Part shown: in pieces, positions 52,458-61,387 of the stretch
How positions within the stretch are numbered: position 1 is the first letter of the stretch
How the letters are laid out: each line of letters begins with the position of its first letter
Assembly (NCBI GenBank): GCA_020635115.1
Contig: JACKAK010000012.1
Span: forward strand, 14,448-78,447
Direction of reading: 5' to 3'
Source of the DNA: Halobacteriovoraceae bacterium
Lineage (GTDB): Bacteria > Bdellovibrionota > Bacteriovoracia > Bacteriovoracales > Bacteriovoracaceae
Length of the DNA: 64,000 bases
Made by a program: the position numbers and the translations under genes
The notes under the pieces: model-generated
Databases searched by the model: none
Told to the model about the DNA's origin: nothing
Seen by the model: only the letters and a program-made list of their open reading frames with translations

Positions 52458-53344
52458 CAAAGTATACCTTCTTCTACTAAAGATAATCCATTAATCCACT
52501 CTTGATGTACTTTTACTCCCCAATGTAAGTGTGGCCCTGTTACTCTACCAGTTTTTCCTGTGAGTCCAAGGACATGGCCTTTAGGTAATAAATCACCTAC
52601 GTTAACATTCACTTTGGAGAGATGTCCATAAATAGTAAATATTCCAAGTCCATGATCGACAATAACAGTGTTTCCAGTATAAAAAAGATTTGTGGCCAGT
52701 ACAACTTTTCCACTACCAGCATTTTTAATTTCCATTGGTTTGCGAGCTCTAAAATCTACTCCCAAATGTTGTGTTTTCTTTAAATCATTAAACACTCTTT
52801 GAGTTCCATATACGCTTGTTATACTAGAATTGAGAGGTCTTCTAAATCCACTTTTAAATAAGGGGTAATTCATTCCATTTGAATAAATTGCATTTAATAT
52901 TTTTTGTTCATCTTGGACTCTTTGAAGATCTTTTTGAGATAAAGTAATTCGTTTCTGGTCTACATCCAATTTCTCGGAAGGGTATGAAGCATCATTAACT
53001 ATAATAGAATAAATTGTGACAGATTTTTTTAAATCTTCAACATTCAGTGTGCAACGGTAAGGATTAAAATCACTAAAATATGATTCACTTAAAAAGAAGA
53101 TAACAGTTTTATTATTTTTGTAATATGGAATTTTTTTATCGCGGCATTCAATATTAAAATCGACTTGAAAATACTCTTCTGGTAAAACTTTTTCTAGTCT
53201 GATGATTTCACCACGTGGTATATGAATGATTTCTGAAACGATTTTTTCTTGTACCTTATCAAGGTCAACAACGTTGAATTCAGATTTATCTTGATGCGAA
53301 CAAGAAAGAAGAGACATTAACAATAAAATAGAAAAAAGTTTCAT
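52457..53344 (-). CDS. M23 (LytM) peptidoglycan endopeptidase lipoprotein
   Basis: MKLFSILLLMSLLSCSHQ has lipobox LLSC. The C-terminal LytM domain is complete: HLGVDFRA (His, Asp ligands), IYGHLSKV, and GPHLHWGV (HxH). It should cut peptide cross-links in the periplasm. AAGGAT lies before ATG 53344, five bases after the xseA stop; this ATG gives the better lipoprotein start than a TTG at 53353. A nearby EnvC-like protein may regulate it. Confidence 0.9.
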   Translation of the reverse strand: MKLFSILLLMSLLSCSHQDKSEFNVVDLDKVQEKIVSEIIHIPRGEIIRLEKVLPEEYFQVDFNIECRDKKIPYYKNNKTVIFFLSESYFSDFNPYRCTLNVEDLKKSVTIYSIIVNDASYPSEKLDVDQKRITLSQKDLQRVQDEQKILNAIYSNGMNYPLFKSGFRRPLNSSITSVYGTQRVFNDLKKTQHLGVDFRARKPMEIKNAGSGKVVLATNLFYTGNTVIVDHGLGIFTIYGHLSKVNVNVGDLLPKGHVLGLTGKTGRVTGPHLHWGVKVHQEWINGLSLVEEGIL

Positions 53345-53349
53345 TGTAA

Positions 53350-54639
53350 TCAATCCTTGATTATAGTTACTATTCCGTCTGAAAAATTTAATTGTAGGTG
53401 ATCATTGCTTTTTAATCTGTCAAAATCGTTTTTTGTTTTTACTATTTTTCCAGATGGCCCAATTAAATAGGTATAACCTCTTTCTAAAACACTTTGAGGC
53501 CCAAGTACTTTTAACAATCCCCAATTTTTTTCAATTCTATTTTGTAATGTATTTAGCTTTTTGTCCAGAATACGATGTATCGTATGACGGGCCTCATCAA
53601 TTGCCATACGTTTGTCATAAATTTTGAGATAAATGGGTAATTTGCCTTGGATATTTAATCTGTGTAGTTTGTTCTTTAAAAAATTTAGGTGAGAGTAGAT
53701 AGTGCTAATCATATTTCTTGGAGAACACTCTAATAATTTATATTTCAGGGGTGCAATGATCTGTTGTCCACAATTTTTTAATCTTAAAAGGTCTTTATTG
53801 ATTTGTTGTTTTAAAAAATATTGATGTTCAGTCAGCAACGTTGCCGCGGCCGAGGGGGTTTCACAACGAAAGTCTGCAACAAAGTCACAGATTGAATAAT
53901 CAACCTGGTGTCCAACAGCACTTATAATTGGAATTGGGCAATTATAAATTTCCCAAGCTAGCTTTTCACTGTTAAAAGACCAAAGATCTTCCATGCTCCC
54001 GCCTCCTCTTGAAATAACGATAACGTCGTAGGAGTTATTTTTATTTTTCATTGAAAAAGAAATGGCCTTTTGAAGCGCCAGTACGAGAGATTCTTCAGAT
54101 TTGCTACCTTGGACGATTGCAGGAATAATTGTAATATCCATCCAAATAGATTTATTAGAAAAGATATTCAAAAAATCTTCTAACGCAGCAGATCCCCAAG
54201 CTGTAATGATTGCGACTCTTTTTGGAATTTTGGGGATACTTTTTTTTATATTTTCATCAAAGAGTCCTTCTGATGCTAATCTTTTTTTCAAAAGTTCAAA
54301 TTGAAGTTTTAGATTGCCTTCTCCGGAGGTGACAAGAGTTTTGCCGACTAATTGGAAAGTTCCTCTTTTTTGGTAAACATTAATTTGCCCTGCAATAATT
54401 ACTTTATCACCATCTTTAATTTTTGAAAGAATTGGATTTCGTATGGCATCTTGTCTAAAGACAGCAACTGATAGAGAAGCAGATTCATCTGAAATTGTTA
54501 AATAGTAGTGTCCAGTTGAAGACTTAGAGAAATTAGAGATTTCACCTTCGACAGTAACATTAAAATAATTATTTTCAAGGGTCGATTTAATTCGGCCTAA
54601 AATTTGAGAAACACTTTCAACATTCATTCTTTGCTCCAT
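53350..54639 (-). CDS. xseA: exodeoxyribonuclease VII large subunit
   Basis: XseA binds and degrades single-stranded DNA with XseB. An OB fold (YFNVTVEGEISNFSKSSTGHYYLTISD) precedes the catalytic region PKRVAIITAWGSAALEDFL, VISRGGGSMEDLWSFN and AVGHQVDYSICDFVADFRCETPSAAA, then a coiled coil. 429 residues is normal. xseB was not seen in the window. A second Met at 54627 could be the start. Confidence 0.94.
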   Translation of the reverse strand: MEQRMNVESVSQILGRIKSTLENNYFNVTVEGEISNFSKSSTGHYYLTISDESASLSVAVFRQDAIRNPILSKIKDGDKVIIAGQINVYQKRGTFQLVGKTLVTSGEGNLKLQFELLKKRLASEGLFDENIKKSIPKIPKRVAIITAWGSAALEDFLNIFSNKSIWMDITIIPAIVQGSKSEESLVLALQKAISFSMKNKNNSYDVIVISRGGGSMEDLWSFNSEKLAWEIYNCPIPIISAVGHQVDYSICDFVADFRCETPSAAATLLTEHQYFLKQQINKDLLRLKNCGQQIIAPLKYKLLECSPRNMISTIYSHLNFLKNKLHRLNIQGKLPIYLKIYDKRMAIDEARHTIHRILDKKLNTLQNRIEKNWGLLKVLGPQSVLERGYTYLIGPSGKIVKTKNDFDRLKSNDHLQLNFSDGIVTIIKD

Positions 54640-54677
54640 ATGAGCATCATAACAAATGATTTGTACATTTTCCGGAT

Positions 54678-56057
54678 TTAAAGTGATTTTTTTATAAAAT
54701 TATTATACACGCCAAAGGTTTTAAGAAAGTTTACGGCCTGCAAAACTTGAAAATCTTCAGTCGCAATATAGGGAGCAAATTCAGCATCTTTTTTCTTTTC
54801 TTTATTTTGAATTCTCTCTATTCTTTTCAATCTATCTTTTTTCTTTTTGTCATTAATTAGCTTTGATTCTTCATTAGTTTCGATGGTTGAAGTAAGGTGA
54901 TTTCTGAGATCGATTTCTCTTACAAAGTCTTCATTTTGTTTGTGGTTTTTCAACCATGCTGCATCCACCTCATCTAATTCTACATCTGGTGTAATACCAA
55001 TGGCCTGAATTTTTCTATCATTTGGTGTCATATACTGAGCAATCGTAAGTTTGACTCCATTTTCGTTATCAATTTTTGCTACACTTTGTACGCTACCTTT
55101 TCCAAATGACTGTCTGCCCATGATGATTGCTCTTTTATGATCTTGTAATGCTCCAGCAACAATTTCAGATGCAGAAGCTGATGAAGCATTTATAAGTACA
55201 ACCATTGGGGCCTTGAGTATTTTAAGACCACTTTTTTTTACATATTTTATTTCTTTATTTTTGCCATCTCTACCTTCGGTTGAAACGACTATCCCATCTT
55301 TTAAAAAAAGAGATGCCACATTTACTGCTTCATCAAGTAATCCACCTGGATTAGATCTTAAATCGAGAACAATTCCTTTAATTTTATTTTCATTTCCAAT
55401 TTCTTTAATATAATTTTGAATGTGTTCCCCCATAAACTTAGCGCTGTCTCTTTGAAATTGTCCAAGTCTAAGAAAAATATATTCATTTTCAATAAGTTCA
55501 CTTTTTACAGGTTGAGTTTTAATGACTCTTCTTACCATCGATATGTGTATAATTTTATCTTGGCCATTTCTTTTAACTCCAAGATGAATTTTTTGACCAA
55601 GTTTTCCTTTGAGTTTTTCTATGGCCTCATCGAGTGTAAGGCCGATTGTATTTTCATGGTTAATCTCTACGATGGCGTCTCCGGCCAAAACTCCGGCCTT
55701 TGCAGCGGGTGTATCGTCTATAGGGGTAACAACCACTAAAGAACCATCTCTGTATGTCACCTCAATACCTATACCTCCGTATTCACCATCGGTACCTTCT
55801 TGCATATTTTTGAAGACTTCCTTATCTAGAAAGGCAGAATGAGGATCAAGAGTGGCCATCATTCCTCTTAAAGCACCTTGGATTAATTTTTCCATGTCAA
55901 CTTCTCTATAATACTGACCTTCTATAAGGTAGAGAACTTTATTAAATAATTCGAGTTTTTCAAATCTTGAATTTTTTTCTGTAGGATTTTTTTTAACTTC
56001 TTTAGAATATAAAGGGATTGAAAGAATCAAAATTATACTCATCATAAATAATTTCAT
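54678..56057 (-). CDS. ctpA: C-terminal processing peptidase (S41)
   Basis: Periplasmic serine/lysine protease. A signal peptide (MKLFMMSIILILSIPLYS), a PDZ domain (GIGIEVTYRDGSLVVVTPIDDTPA) and the S41 domain with Ser in NASSASASEIVAG and Lys in GRQSFGKGSVQ. 459 residues. AGAGGA lies four bases before ATG. Tsp/CtpA enzymes trim envelope proteins, including peptidoglycan hydrolases, which suits its place after the envC-like gene. Confidence 0.94.
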   Translation of the reverse strand: MKLFMMSIILILSIPLYSKEVKKNPTEKNSRFEKLELFNKVLYLIEGQYYREVDMEKLIQGALRGMMATLDPHSAFLDKEVFKNMQEGTDGEYGGIGIEVTYRDGSLVVVTPIDDTPAAKAGVLAGDAIVEINHENTIGLTLDEAIEKLKGKLGQKIHLGVKRNGQDKIIHISMVRRVIKTQPVKSELIENEYIFLRLGQFQRDSAKFMGEHIQNYIKEIGNENKIKGIVLDLRSNPGGLLDEAVNVASLFLKDGIVVSTEGRDGKNKEIKYVKKSGLKILKAPMVVLINASSASASEIVAGALQDHKRAIIMGRQSFGKGSVQSVAKIDNENGVKLTIAQYMTPNDRKIQAIGITPDVELDEVDAAWLKNHKQNEDFVREIDLRNHLTSTIETNEESKLINDKKKKDRLKRIERIQNKEKKKDAEFAPYIATEDFQVLQAVNFLKTFGVYNNFIKKSL

Positions 56058-56069
56058 AAATTCCTCTTA

Positions 56070-57098
56070 CTAAATTCTCTCAGATTGTTTAACCTTAAAA
56101 GTATTTTTATCTAAAAGTGGATAAGTGTTTAATACATTGTTCTTTTCTCTCAAATCTACATACACCTTGCCGATTTTACCTGATGGTACAAGTGTTCGTC
56201 CAATCAATTGCCCGGCCCTCACATTTTGACCTTTTTTTACAGATATCTTAAGATCTCCTAAAATGACTGATTGAATAGATTTTTGGTGGTCTATCATTAT
56301 AACATTCCCATATGAACCTAATGGGCCTGTGTGTATAATTGTTCCATCTCCAAGTGCATAGATATTTTTATTATGTTCAATATTGTAAGTCACGCCCTTA
56401 TCTTTGTACTCAATAGAAAGTGCACCTTTAATTGGAGAGAGATATTTTGAAAGTGTTTCTTCGAAATTATTTTTTTGAATTGTTTTATAGATAAATTTCT
56501 TTTTTAAATCAAATAGCCTAGAAGATAAATCGGCCTTTTTCTTTTTACTATCAATATAATTTGAAGCAAGGTCTTTCTTTTCGTTTTCAAGTTTAAAGAT
56601 CGTTTCATTGATTGATTTTTCTGCCTGTGCATATTCAAGAACAATTTTATTCAAATTATCAAGATCTTTTTTGCTATCATTAATTTCAAGTTGAATTGAT
56701 TCAATTTTTTTGGATGACATTTTTAAACCATTTTCCAAAACCTTTATAATCATTTGATCTTCAAGTTTCTGTGAATCGTTAATTTTTTTTAATGCTAAGA
56801 TTTTGAGAGTTTTATCAAGTCCTGTAATAATTTTGGTATTTTTGGATTTCAGTTGTTCATTTCTTTGTTTTATTTGGTAGATTTTTTCTTCAATGCTTTT
56901 TCTTTTATTCAAAATATCTATAACTTGATCATTATTTTTATTCAAATCAATCTCAATTTGAGATATAGATTCTATAATTTGAGCAATTTTACTACTTTGT
57001 GTTTTTAACTTATTTTTTAAAATTTTGATATTAACATCAGATACTGATGCCCATAAAATACTTTGAAAAATTATAAAAAATATTAAGCTTTTCGCCAT
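56070..57098 (-). CDS. EnvC-like murein hydrolase activator (degenerate LytM)
   Basis: A signal peptide (SLIFFIIFQSILWASV), about 180 residues of coiled coil, and a C-terminal LytM-like domain (EYKDKGVTYNIEHN, DGTIIHTGPLGSYGNVIMIDH) that lacks the zinc ligands: no HxxxD and no HxH (VYVDLRE instead). This is the EnvC pattern, where the dead LytM domain activates amidases under control of FtsEX. It starts inside ftsX (16-bp overlap), which agrees with that role. Confidence 0.82.
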   Translation of the reverse strand: MAKSLIFFIIFQSILWASVSDVNIKILKNKLKTQSSKIAQIIESISQIEIDLNKNNDQVIDILNKRKSIEEKIYQIKQRNEQLKSKNTKIITGLDKTLKILALKKINDSQKLEDQMIIKVLENGLKMSSKKIESIQLEINDSKKDLDNLNKIVLEYAQAEKSINETIFKLENEKKDLASNYIDSKKKKADLSSRLFDLKKKFIYKTIQKNNFEETLSKYLSPIKGALSIEYKDKGVTYNIEHNKNIYALGDGTIIHTGPLGSYGNVIMIDHQKSIQSVILGDLKISVKKGQNVRAGQLIGRTLVPSGKIGKVYVDLREKNNVLNTYPLLDKNTFKVKQSERI

Positions 57099-57862
57099 TG
57101 AGTCGATTTTCCAACTAAAAATGTAGAACTAAATATCATTAAAATTGAAATCATTATCAATCCATGAACTAATTGAACATTTGAGATTAAAGAAGTAAAA
57201 ACAACTAATCCCAAAATGAATGAATATTCTATTATATTTAATTTAAAAGCAATGAGGTTCCTTCTTTGAAATTTTTCAATCAAGTATGACCTTTTTAACA
57301 TTTTATCTTTGCTTAAAGCAAAAATAATTCCCCAGGAGATAAAAAGCAGAAATATTATCATTTTCTCAGGGTATCTTAATAATATATTCTTTGTTTTTTT
57401 ATCCTCCCTATCTTTAACGGAATAACTTTCAAGAATTACTTCATTTTGCCCCACTAGCTTCTGAATATACTCTTTGACGAGTTCAATAGTTCTTTCTTTA
57501 ATTCCTTCATCAAATATTATTTCTAGGCCTTGGAAAGAATAATTTCCCAAGATTTCATGGTTCCACTCACCTAGACTTTGCTTAATTCCTGATTCTATTT
57601 TTTCTTTTGAAACTGTTTTGATTTTGTTAACTCCAGGGAGATTTGTTACTTTTCTCCTGACCCACTCAATATTTACACTTGCAGGCATTACAGCACTGAG
57701 TTTCGGAAATTTCTTTTGTATTTCTATTTGTTGAATAATATTAGACTTTATTTGAGTTTGAAATAAAACTGAGAATACCAATCCACTGGCCAAGAAAAAT
57801 CTTAACAAACTCAAAAATGGACTTTGGGCCGTATTTTTAAAATAGTTGATTACATAAAACAT
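57083..57862 (-). CDS. ftsX: cell-division permease FtsX
   Basis: Membrane partner of FtsE. One N-terminal membrane segment (FFLASGLVFSVLFQ), a periplasmic domain of about 130 residues, then three membrane segments, the FtsX layout. 259 residues. Sequence is divergent, so the call relies on topology and its place between ftsE (13-bp overlap) and envC. GGGGAA lies before ATG within ftsE. Confidence 0.82.
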   Translation of the reverse strand: MFYVINYFKNTAQSPFLSLLRFFLASGLVFSVLFQTQIKSNIIQQIEIQKKFPKLSAVMPASVNIEWVRRKVTNLPGVNKIKTVSKEKIESGIKQSLGEWNHEILGNYSFQGLEIIFDEGIKERTIELVKEYIQKLVGQNEVILESYSVKDREDKKTKNILLRYPEKMIIFLLFISWGIIFALSKDKMLKRSYLIEKFQRRNLIAFKLNIIEYSFILGLVVFTSLISNVQLVHGLIMISILMIFSSTFLVGKSTQWRKA

Positions 57863-58566
57863 GCGTTCCCCGAATAAATTAAATTACCATTTTCTAAATG
57901 TGCTAGTCTCCCTGTAAATTTTTTGACAAGTTCTTTATTGTGACTAGACCAAACTACTGTAAGTCCTTTTTTTAAGTTATAGAGGTGTAAAACATCAAAA
58001 AGTTTTCTAGCATTTTCAAGATCTAGAGCACTTGTTGGTTCATCAGCAAGATAAATATCTGGCCTAGAAAGCAGGGCCCTAATTATTGATACTTTTTGTC
58101 TTAGACCACCATTTGCATTTTCGACTTTCAAATTGAGTTTCTTATCAATTCCAAATATTCTACAAAGTTCAATTTTATCTTGCTTAAAACTCTTAAAGCT
58201 TCCATACAAAGAAGGATCAAAGCTAATTTCCAAATTTGTAAGACAAGATTCATTTTCTAAAAGGCGTAAATCTTGGAAAACACTTGCCACAAATGGACCT
58301 TCATTTCCAAATTGTCCAGCATAATTTCTTTCACCTTGGGAAGGTTTGATATTTCCTGCCAAAATATTTAACAGTGTTGTTTTACCGGCCCCACTTGCAC
58401 CAGTAATAAAAAGCATCTCGCCTCTTTTTATAGTAAGATTGATATTTCTTAATGCTTGAAAATCACCATAGTAATGATCAACATTTTTCAAAGATAGAAT
58501 TGACTCGTTACCAATACCTCTAATTTGATTAGTTTTTTTATTCTGTCCAAAAAATTGTGTAAACAT
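57850..58566 (-). CDS. ftsE: cell-division ATP-binding protein FtsE
   Basis: ABC ATPase of the FtsEX complex. Walker A GASGAGKT, Q loop (VFQDLRLL), a divergent signature NGGLRQKVSIIRALL in place of LSGGQ, Walker B YLADEPTSALD and switch His in WSSHNKE. 238 residues with a 25-residue N-terminal extension. AGGAAG lies before ATG. First gene of the operon; a promoter lies 60 bp upstream. Confidence 0.88.
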   Translation of the reverse strand: MFTQFFGQNKKTNQIRGIGNESILSLKNVDHYYGDFQALRNINLTIKRGEMLFITGASGAGKTTLLNILAGNIKPSQGERNYAGQFGNEGPFVASVFQDLRLLENESCLTNLEISFDPSLYGSFKSFKQDKIELCRIFGIDKKLNLKVENANGGLRQKVSIIRALLSRPDIYLADEPTSALDLENARKLFDVLHLYNLKKGLTVVWSSHNKELVKKFTGRLAHLENGNLIYSGNACFM

Positions 58567-58604
58567 GAAACTATCTTCCTAAGCAAAATACCTCATCCTA
58601 GAGG

Positions 58605-58622
58605 GCACATGCCAGCATGTGC
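58605..58622. promoter_or_regulatory. palindrome at the ftsE transcription start
   Basis: GCACAT-GCCAGC-ATGTGC lies just downstream of the ftsE -10 box, about +4 to +21 of the likely transcript. It is GC-rich in AT-rich DNA and could be a repressor operator or a 5' hairpin. Confidence 0.45.
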
Positions 58623-58632
58623 TCGCTAATAA

Positions 58633-58661
58633 ATTATAGCTTTATAAAATATTTTTCGCAA
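58633..58661 (-). promoter_or_regulatory. ftsE operon promoter
   Basis: On the minus strand TTGCGA (58656-58661) and TATAAT (58633-58638) are exactly 17 bases apart, the best sigma70-type promoter I see in the window. It would drive ftsE-ftsX-envC-ctpA and perhaps the genes beyond. Confidence 0.7.
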
Positions 58662-58680
58662 GGCCTGCTTAAAGTTTCGC

Positions 58681-59487
58681 TCAGATAATAAAAATGAGAT
58701 ATTTAAAGACGTATAGTCGATCGTCGAAGTCAATTATTTTAGTTAGCCTCTCATTAAAGGCCAATATCTGATTTCCCTTTAATTCATAATAGGGAGATCC
58801 ATAGTTAATATTGCCAGAAACACAAATAACTTGACCATTTTCATCTGTCTCGACTTTTCTATTAAAAATAATACCTAGAAATGCCCCTCTTGCATTAAAA
58901 TTGAATAAATTTCTACGCAAGTCTTCTTCTTTTATCTCATCTATATCAAATGTTAATGTTGAATCAGAATGAGTACTCTCTTCGCTTCCTTTCATTTGGG
59001 CACTTACAGTTACTTTTCCAGATTCAGTAATTTCTTCCACACTCAGATTAATTCTTTTGTTACTAATTACACCCTTAATATCAGTTATTGTCTTGGTGTA
59101 TGCATGTCCATCTACGTGAACTTCTTTCCTCTGACTAATATCAACTTGTGTATTTTCTCCGTACTGAGACCCCTCTATTCTTATTATGTCGATTTCTTCA
59201 TTTTTAATTTTTTTAAAAGTGAGGACAGTTTCGTTTTCACTATCAATAGCAGGATTGGAAAACCCTCTCAGAATAAGTTCTTCATTTTCAATATTTTCAA
59301 AAAAATTCAAACGGTTAAGGGCCAATGGTCCAAGAAGTTGCCGTGCATCCCCGACCTCAAAAGGATCACTTTTGTTATTTCTCTGCTCTTTTTTACTAAG
59401 AAATATTCTAAAATCACATCTTTTTTCAACTGCAAAGATGATGTTAAAACTAGAATAAATGAGGACAAGAACCAAGTATCTCGTCAT
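58681..59487 (-). CDS. exported protein of unknown family, 268 residues
   Basis: MTRYLVLVLIYSSFNIIFA is a signal peptide and GAGGG lies about nine bases before this ATG (59487), which I prefer to a frame 32 codons longer. The mature protein is beta-rich and charged, with two Cys (KRCDFRIF and VICVSGN). No family recognised. A 218-codon frame on the opposite strand covers the same DNA but lacks such start signals. Confidence 0.65.
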   Translation of the reverse strand: MTRYLVLVLIYSSFNIIFAVEKRCDFRIFLSKKEQRNNKSDPFEVGDARQLLGPLALNRLNFFENIENEELILRGFSNPAIDSENETVLTFKKIKNEEIDIIRIEGSQYGENTQVDISQRKEVHVDGHAYTKTITDIKGVISNKRINLSVEEITESGKVTVSAQMKGSEESTHSDSTLTFDIDEIKEEDLRRNLFNFNARGAFLGIIFNRKVETDENGQVICVSGNINYGSPYYELKGNQILAFNERLTKIIDFDDRLYVFKYLIFII

Positions 59488-59588
59488 AAGAAATACCCTC
59501 AAAACCGACAACCAGGCGCTATAATTAACACGCTTTGTAAAGCTTATCAATGTACAAAATTTAAAAAAATGAGAAATGAACAAATTAC

Positions 59589-61013
59589 CTATTGCACAAT
59601 ATTTTCAGTTTTTAAAATTTCATAGGCCCCATCAGAGCAAAAAACATTGGGAAGATAGTGAATAGTGTTTTGTAGTTGGGAAATAATTGAATTATCGACA
59701 TCCACTAGCAGCTTAACCTCTCCGTTTTCACTAGAAATTTTGACTGGATCTCTTTCAAGTAAAATATTGGGGCGAACTTTGTTTTTTACAATTTTAGAAT
59801 GAGAATTGACAAAAATAACTGATTTCTTGGGTAAATCAGCAATAACCCAGTCTTCTTTTGAACCTTTTTTTTCAACAATTTCAGTTATTTCTCTAGCTTT
59901 TGAGATTGCTTTACCATGAATTTTATCATACTCAGATTCATTGTTTTGGGAGAGCAACCTTGGGGAAAATTCATCGAGGCGGATAACGTTAGGACCTCTT
60001 TCAAAAAGTAGACAATAGGCCATATTTTTGTATTTTGGATAGCGATCTAGCTCACCAGAAAAGTAGGATTTGTGAAGAAGTCCCATAAAATAAGAATCGT
60101 TAAACCCATGAAACCGTCCAGCATCATTTTGGGCCATATCTAAGAGATCTGAATATTTATACATCATTCCTCGTTCTAGAAAAAACAGTGCTAATGCCTC
60201 TGCCAAAGCATCAAATTTTGCTCCTCTTGGAGAACGTATGACTTGAGAATACCAAGCAAAGCGTGAAACTAGAAAATCTGCAACACAATGAATTGCTTGT
60301 TCTTTGATCGTTAATATATCGTGATTATCAATTCTCTTGGTTCTAAAATGGTGAAGGAGATAGTCTCTATCATAAGAACCGTATTTTAGTCCTGTATAGT
60401 GTGCATCTCTTAGGAGATAATCCATTCTATCGCAGTCTATTTCAGAGTGTAGAATTTGATTGGCCAGTATTGATGGATCAACGCCTTTAACAAGATCTGA
60501 AATAACCTGAGGATCAATCCCATTTTTTTCCAGAATAGTTGTAATACCAGTATCTTGTTTGGTGTTTTTAATAATAAAGGAGCCAAGATTTTCATGATCA
60601 TCTTTTCTTAGACCGTCTTTTTCTTTTCGGGTAGTTTCGGCAAACTGAGTGTAGGCTGATTCAGTTGTATGCGAGAAACAAAATGTACCTAAATCGTGCA
60701 TGAGAGCGCCAAGTCGAAGTGATTTATGATAATTGGCCTCTTTTGAGTGGCACTGTGTATCAAAAAGCTCTTTATCTGATACTCCTCTGCCACAAGACTT
60801 AATTATACAATGAGCATTGTGTAGAACACCTATTGAATGTCCAAACCTAGAGTGTTCCGCACCTGGAAAAACATAGAATGAAAAGCCTAACTGTTTAATC
60901 CATCTCAATCTTTGATAATAGGGAGATTGAATAATCTCCCACTCTACTGGTGTAAGTTTGATAAATCCATATATTGGATCAAAAACGACTTTGGCCTTAT
61001 TCGTTACTTCCAT
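59589..61013 (-). CDS. HD-domain phosphohydrolase (dNTPase/SAMHD1-like)
   Basis: 474 residues. An HD-superfamily metal centre: HSRFGHSIGV, LGALMHDLGTFCFSH (the HD pair) and a late Asp in SEIDCDRMDYLLRDA. The order and the RLRWIKQLG start match the dGTPase/SAMHD1-like branch. It may hydrolyse dNTPs or other nucleotides; substrate unproven. AAGGG lies before ATG. It follows the 74-residue gene at 61039 in the same direction. Confidence 0.87.
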   Translation of the reverse strand: MEVTNKAKVVFDPIYGFIKLTPVEWEIIQSPYYQRLRWIKQLGFSFYVFPGAEHSRFGHSIGVLHNAHCIIKSCGRGVSDKELFDTQCHSKEANYHKSLRLGALMHDLGTFCFSHTTESAYTQFAETTRKEKDGLRKDDHENLGSFIIKNTKQDTGITTILEKNGIDPQVISDLVKGVDPSILANQILHSEIDCDRMDYLLRDAHYTGLKYGSYDRDYLLHHFRTKRIDNHDILTIKEQAIHCVADFLVSRFAWYSQVIRSPRGAKFDALAEALALFFLERGMMYKYSDLLDMAQNDAGRFHGFNDSYFMGLLHKSYFSGELDRYPKYKNMAYCLLFERGPNVIRLDEFSPRLLSQNNESEYDKIHGKAISKAREITEIVEKKGSKEDWVIADLPKKSVIFVNSHSKIVKNKVRPNILLERDPVKISSENGEVKLLVDVDNSIISQLQNTIHYLPNVFCSDGAYEILKTENIVQ

Positions 61014-61038
61014 GTTGGCCCTTTTTAAGGTGAATATG

Positions 61039-61263
61039 TTATTGTAATTTCTTTTTTGTCAGTCTTTTTTGAGACTTTAGCTTTTTTGCATTTTTCTTTG
61101 CAGTTTGTATTTGATCCATAACATATTTGATCATTGAGTGTGCCTCTTTTCTTAAGTTATTCTCTTGAATATACCTATAAAGAGTTTCAACCTCTTGGTC
61201 AGTTCTGAAATTGTGTACATTTTTTACTTCGGTATTTGTTTCGTTTAGCTGCTGTTCAGTCAT
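61039..61263 (-). CDS. hypothetical small protein with basic tail, 74 residues
   Basis: GGGAG six bases before ATG 61263 favours this start over one eight codons upstream. The protein is helical, with HNFRTDQEVETLYRYIQEN and a very basic C terminus (KKNAKKLKSQKRLTKKK), so it may bind nucleic acid. No family recognised. First gene of a two-gene unit with the HD phosphohydrolase. Confidence 0.6.
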   Translation of the reverse strand: MTEQQLNETNTEVKNVHNFRTDQEVETLYRYIQENNLRKEAHSMIKYVMDQIQTAKKNAKKLKSQKRLTKKKLQ

Positions 61264-61311
61264 TAGTGACTCCCTGTTTTGGTCCATACTTTTTCCAAGT
61301 AAGACACGACA

Positions 61312-61340
61312 ATAATACTTGTATAGACACCATATGACAA
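61312..61340 (-). promoter_or_regulatory. promoter of the small-protein/HD-hydrolase unit
   Basis: On the minus strand TTGTCA (61335-61340) and TATTAT (61312-61317) are 17 bases apart, a good sigma70-type match, about 50 bases upstream of the preferred ATG. Confidence 0.65.
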
Positions 61341-61387
61341 ACCAAGGACGCGATTATATAACCACATCCATTGGTTGTCACCATTTT

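Noticed and set aside
58969..59625. A 218-codon frame on the plus strand opposite the exported-protein gene
   Set aside because: It has no ribosome-binding site and an unlikely Phe/Cys/Lys-rich composition, while the minus-strand gene has a signal peptide and start signals.
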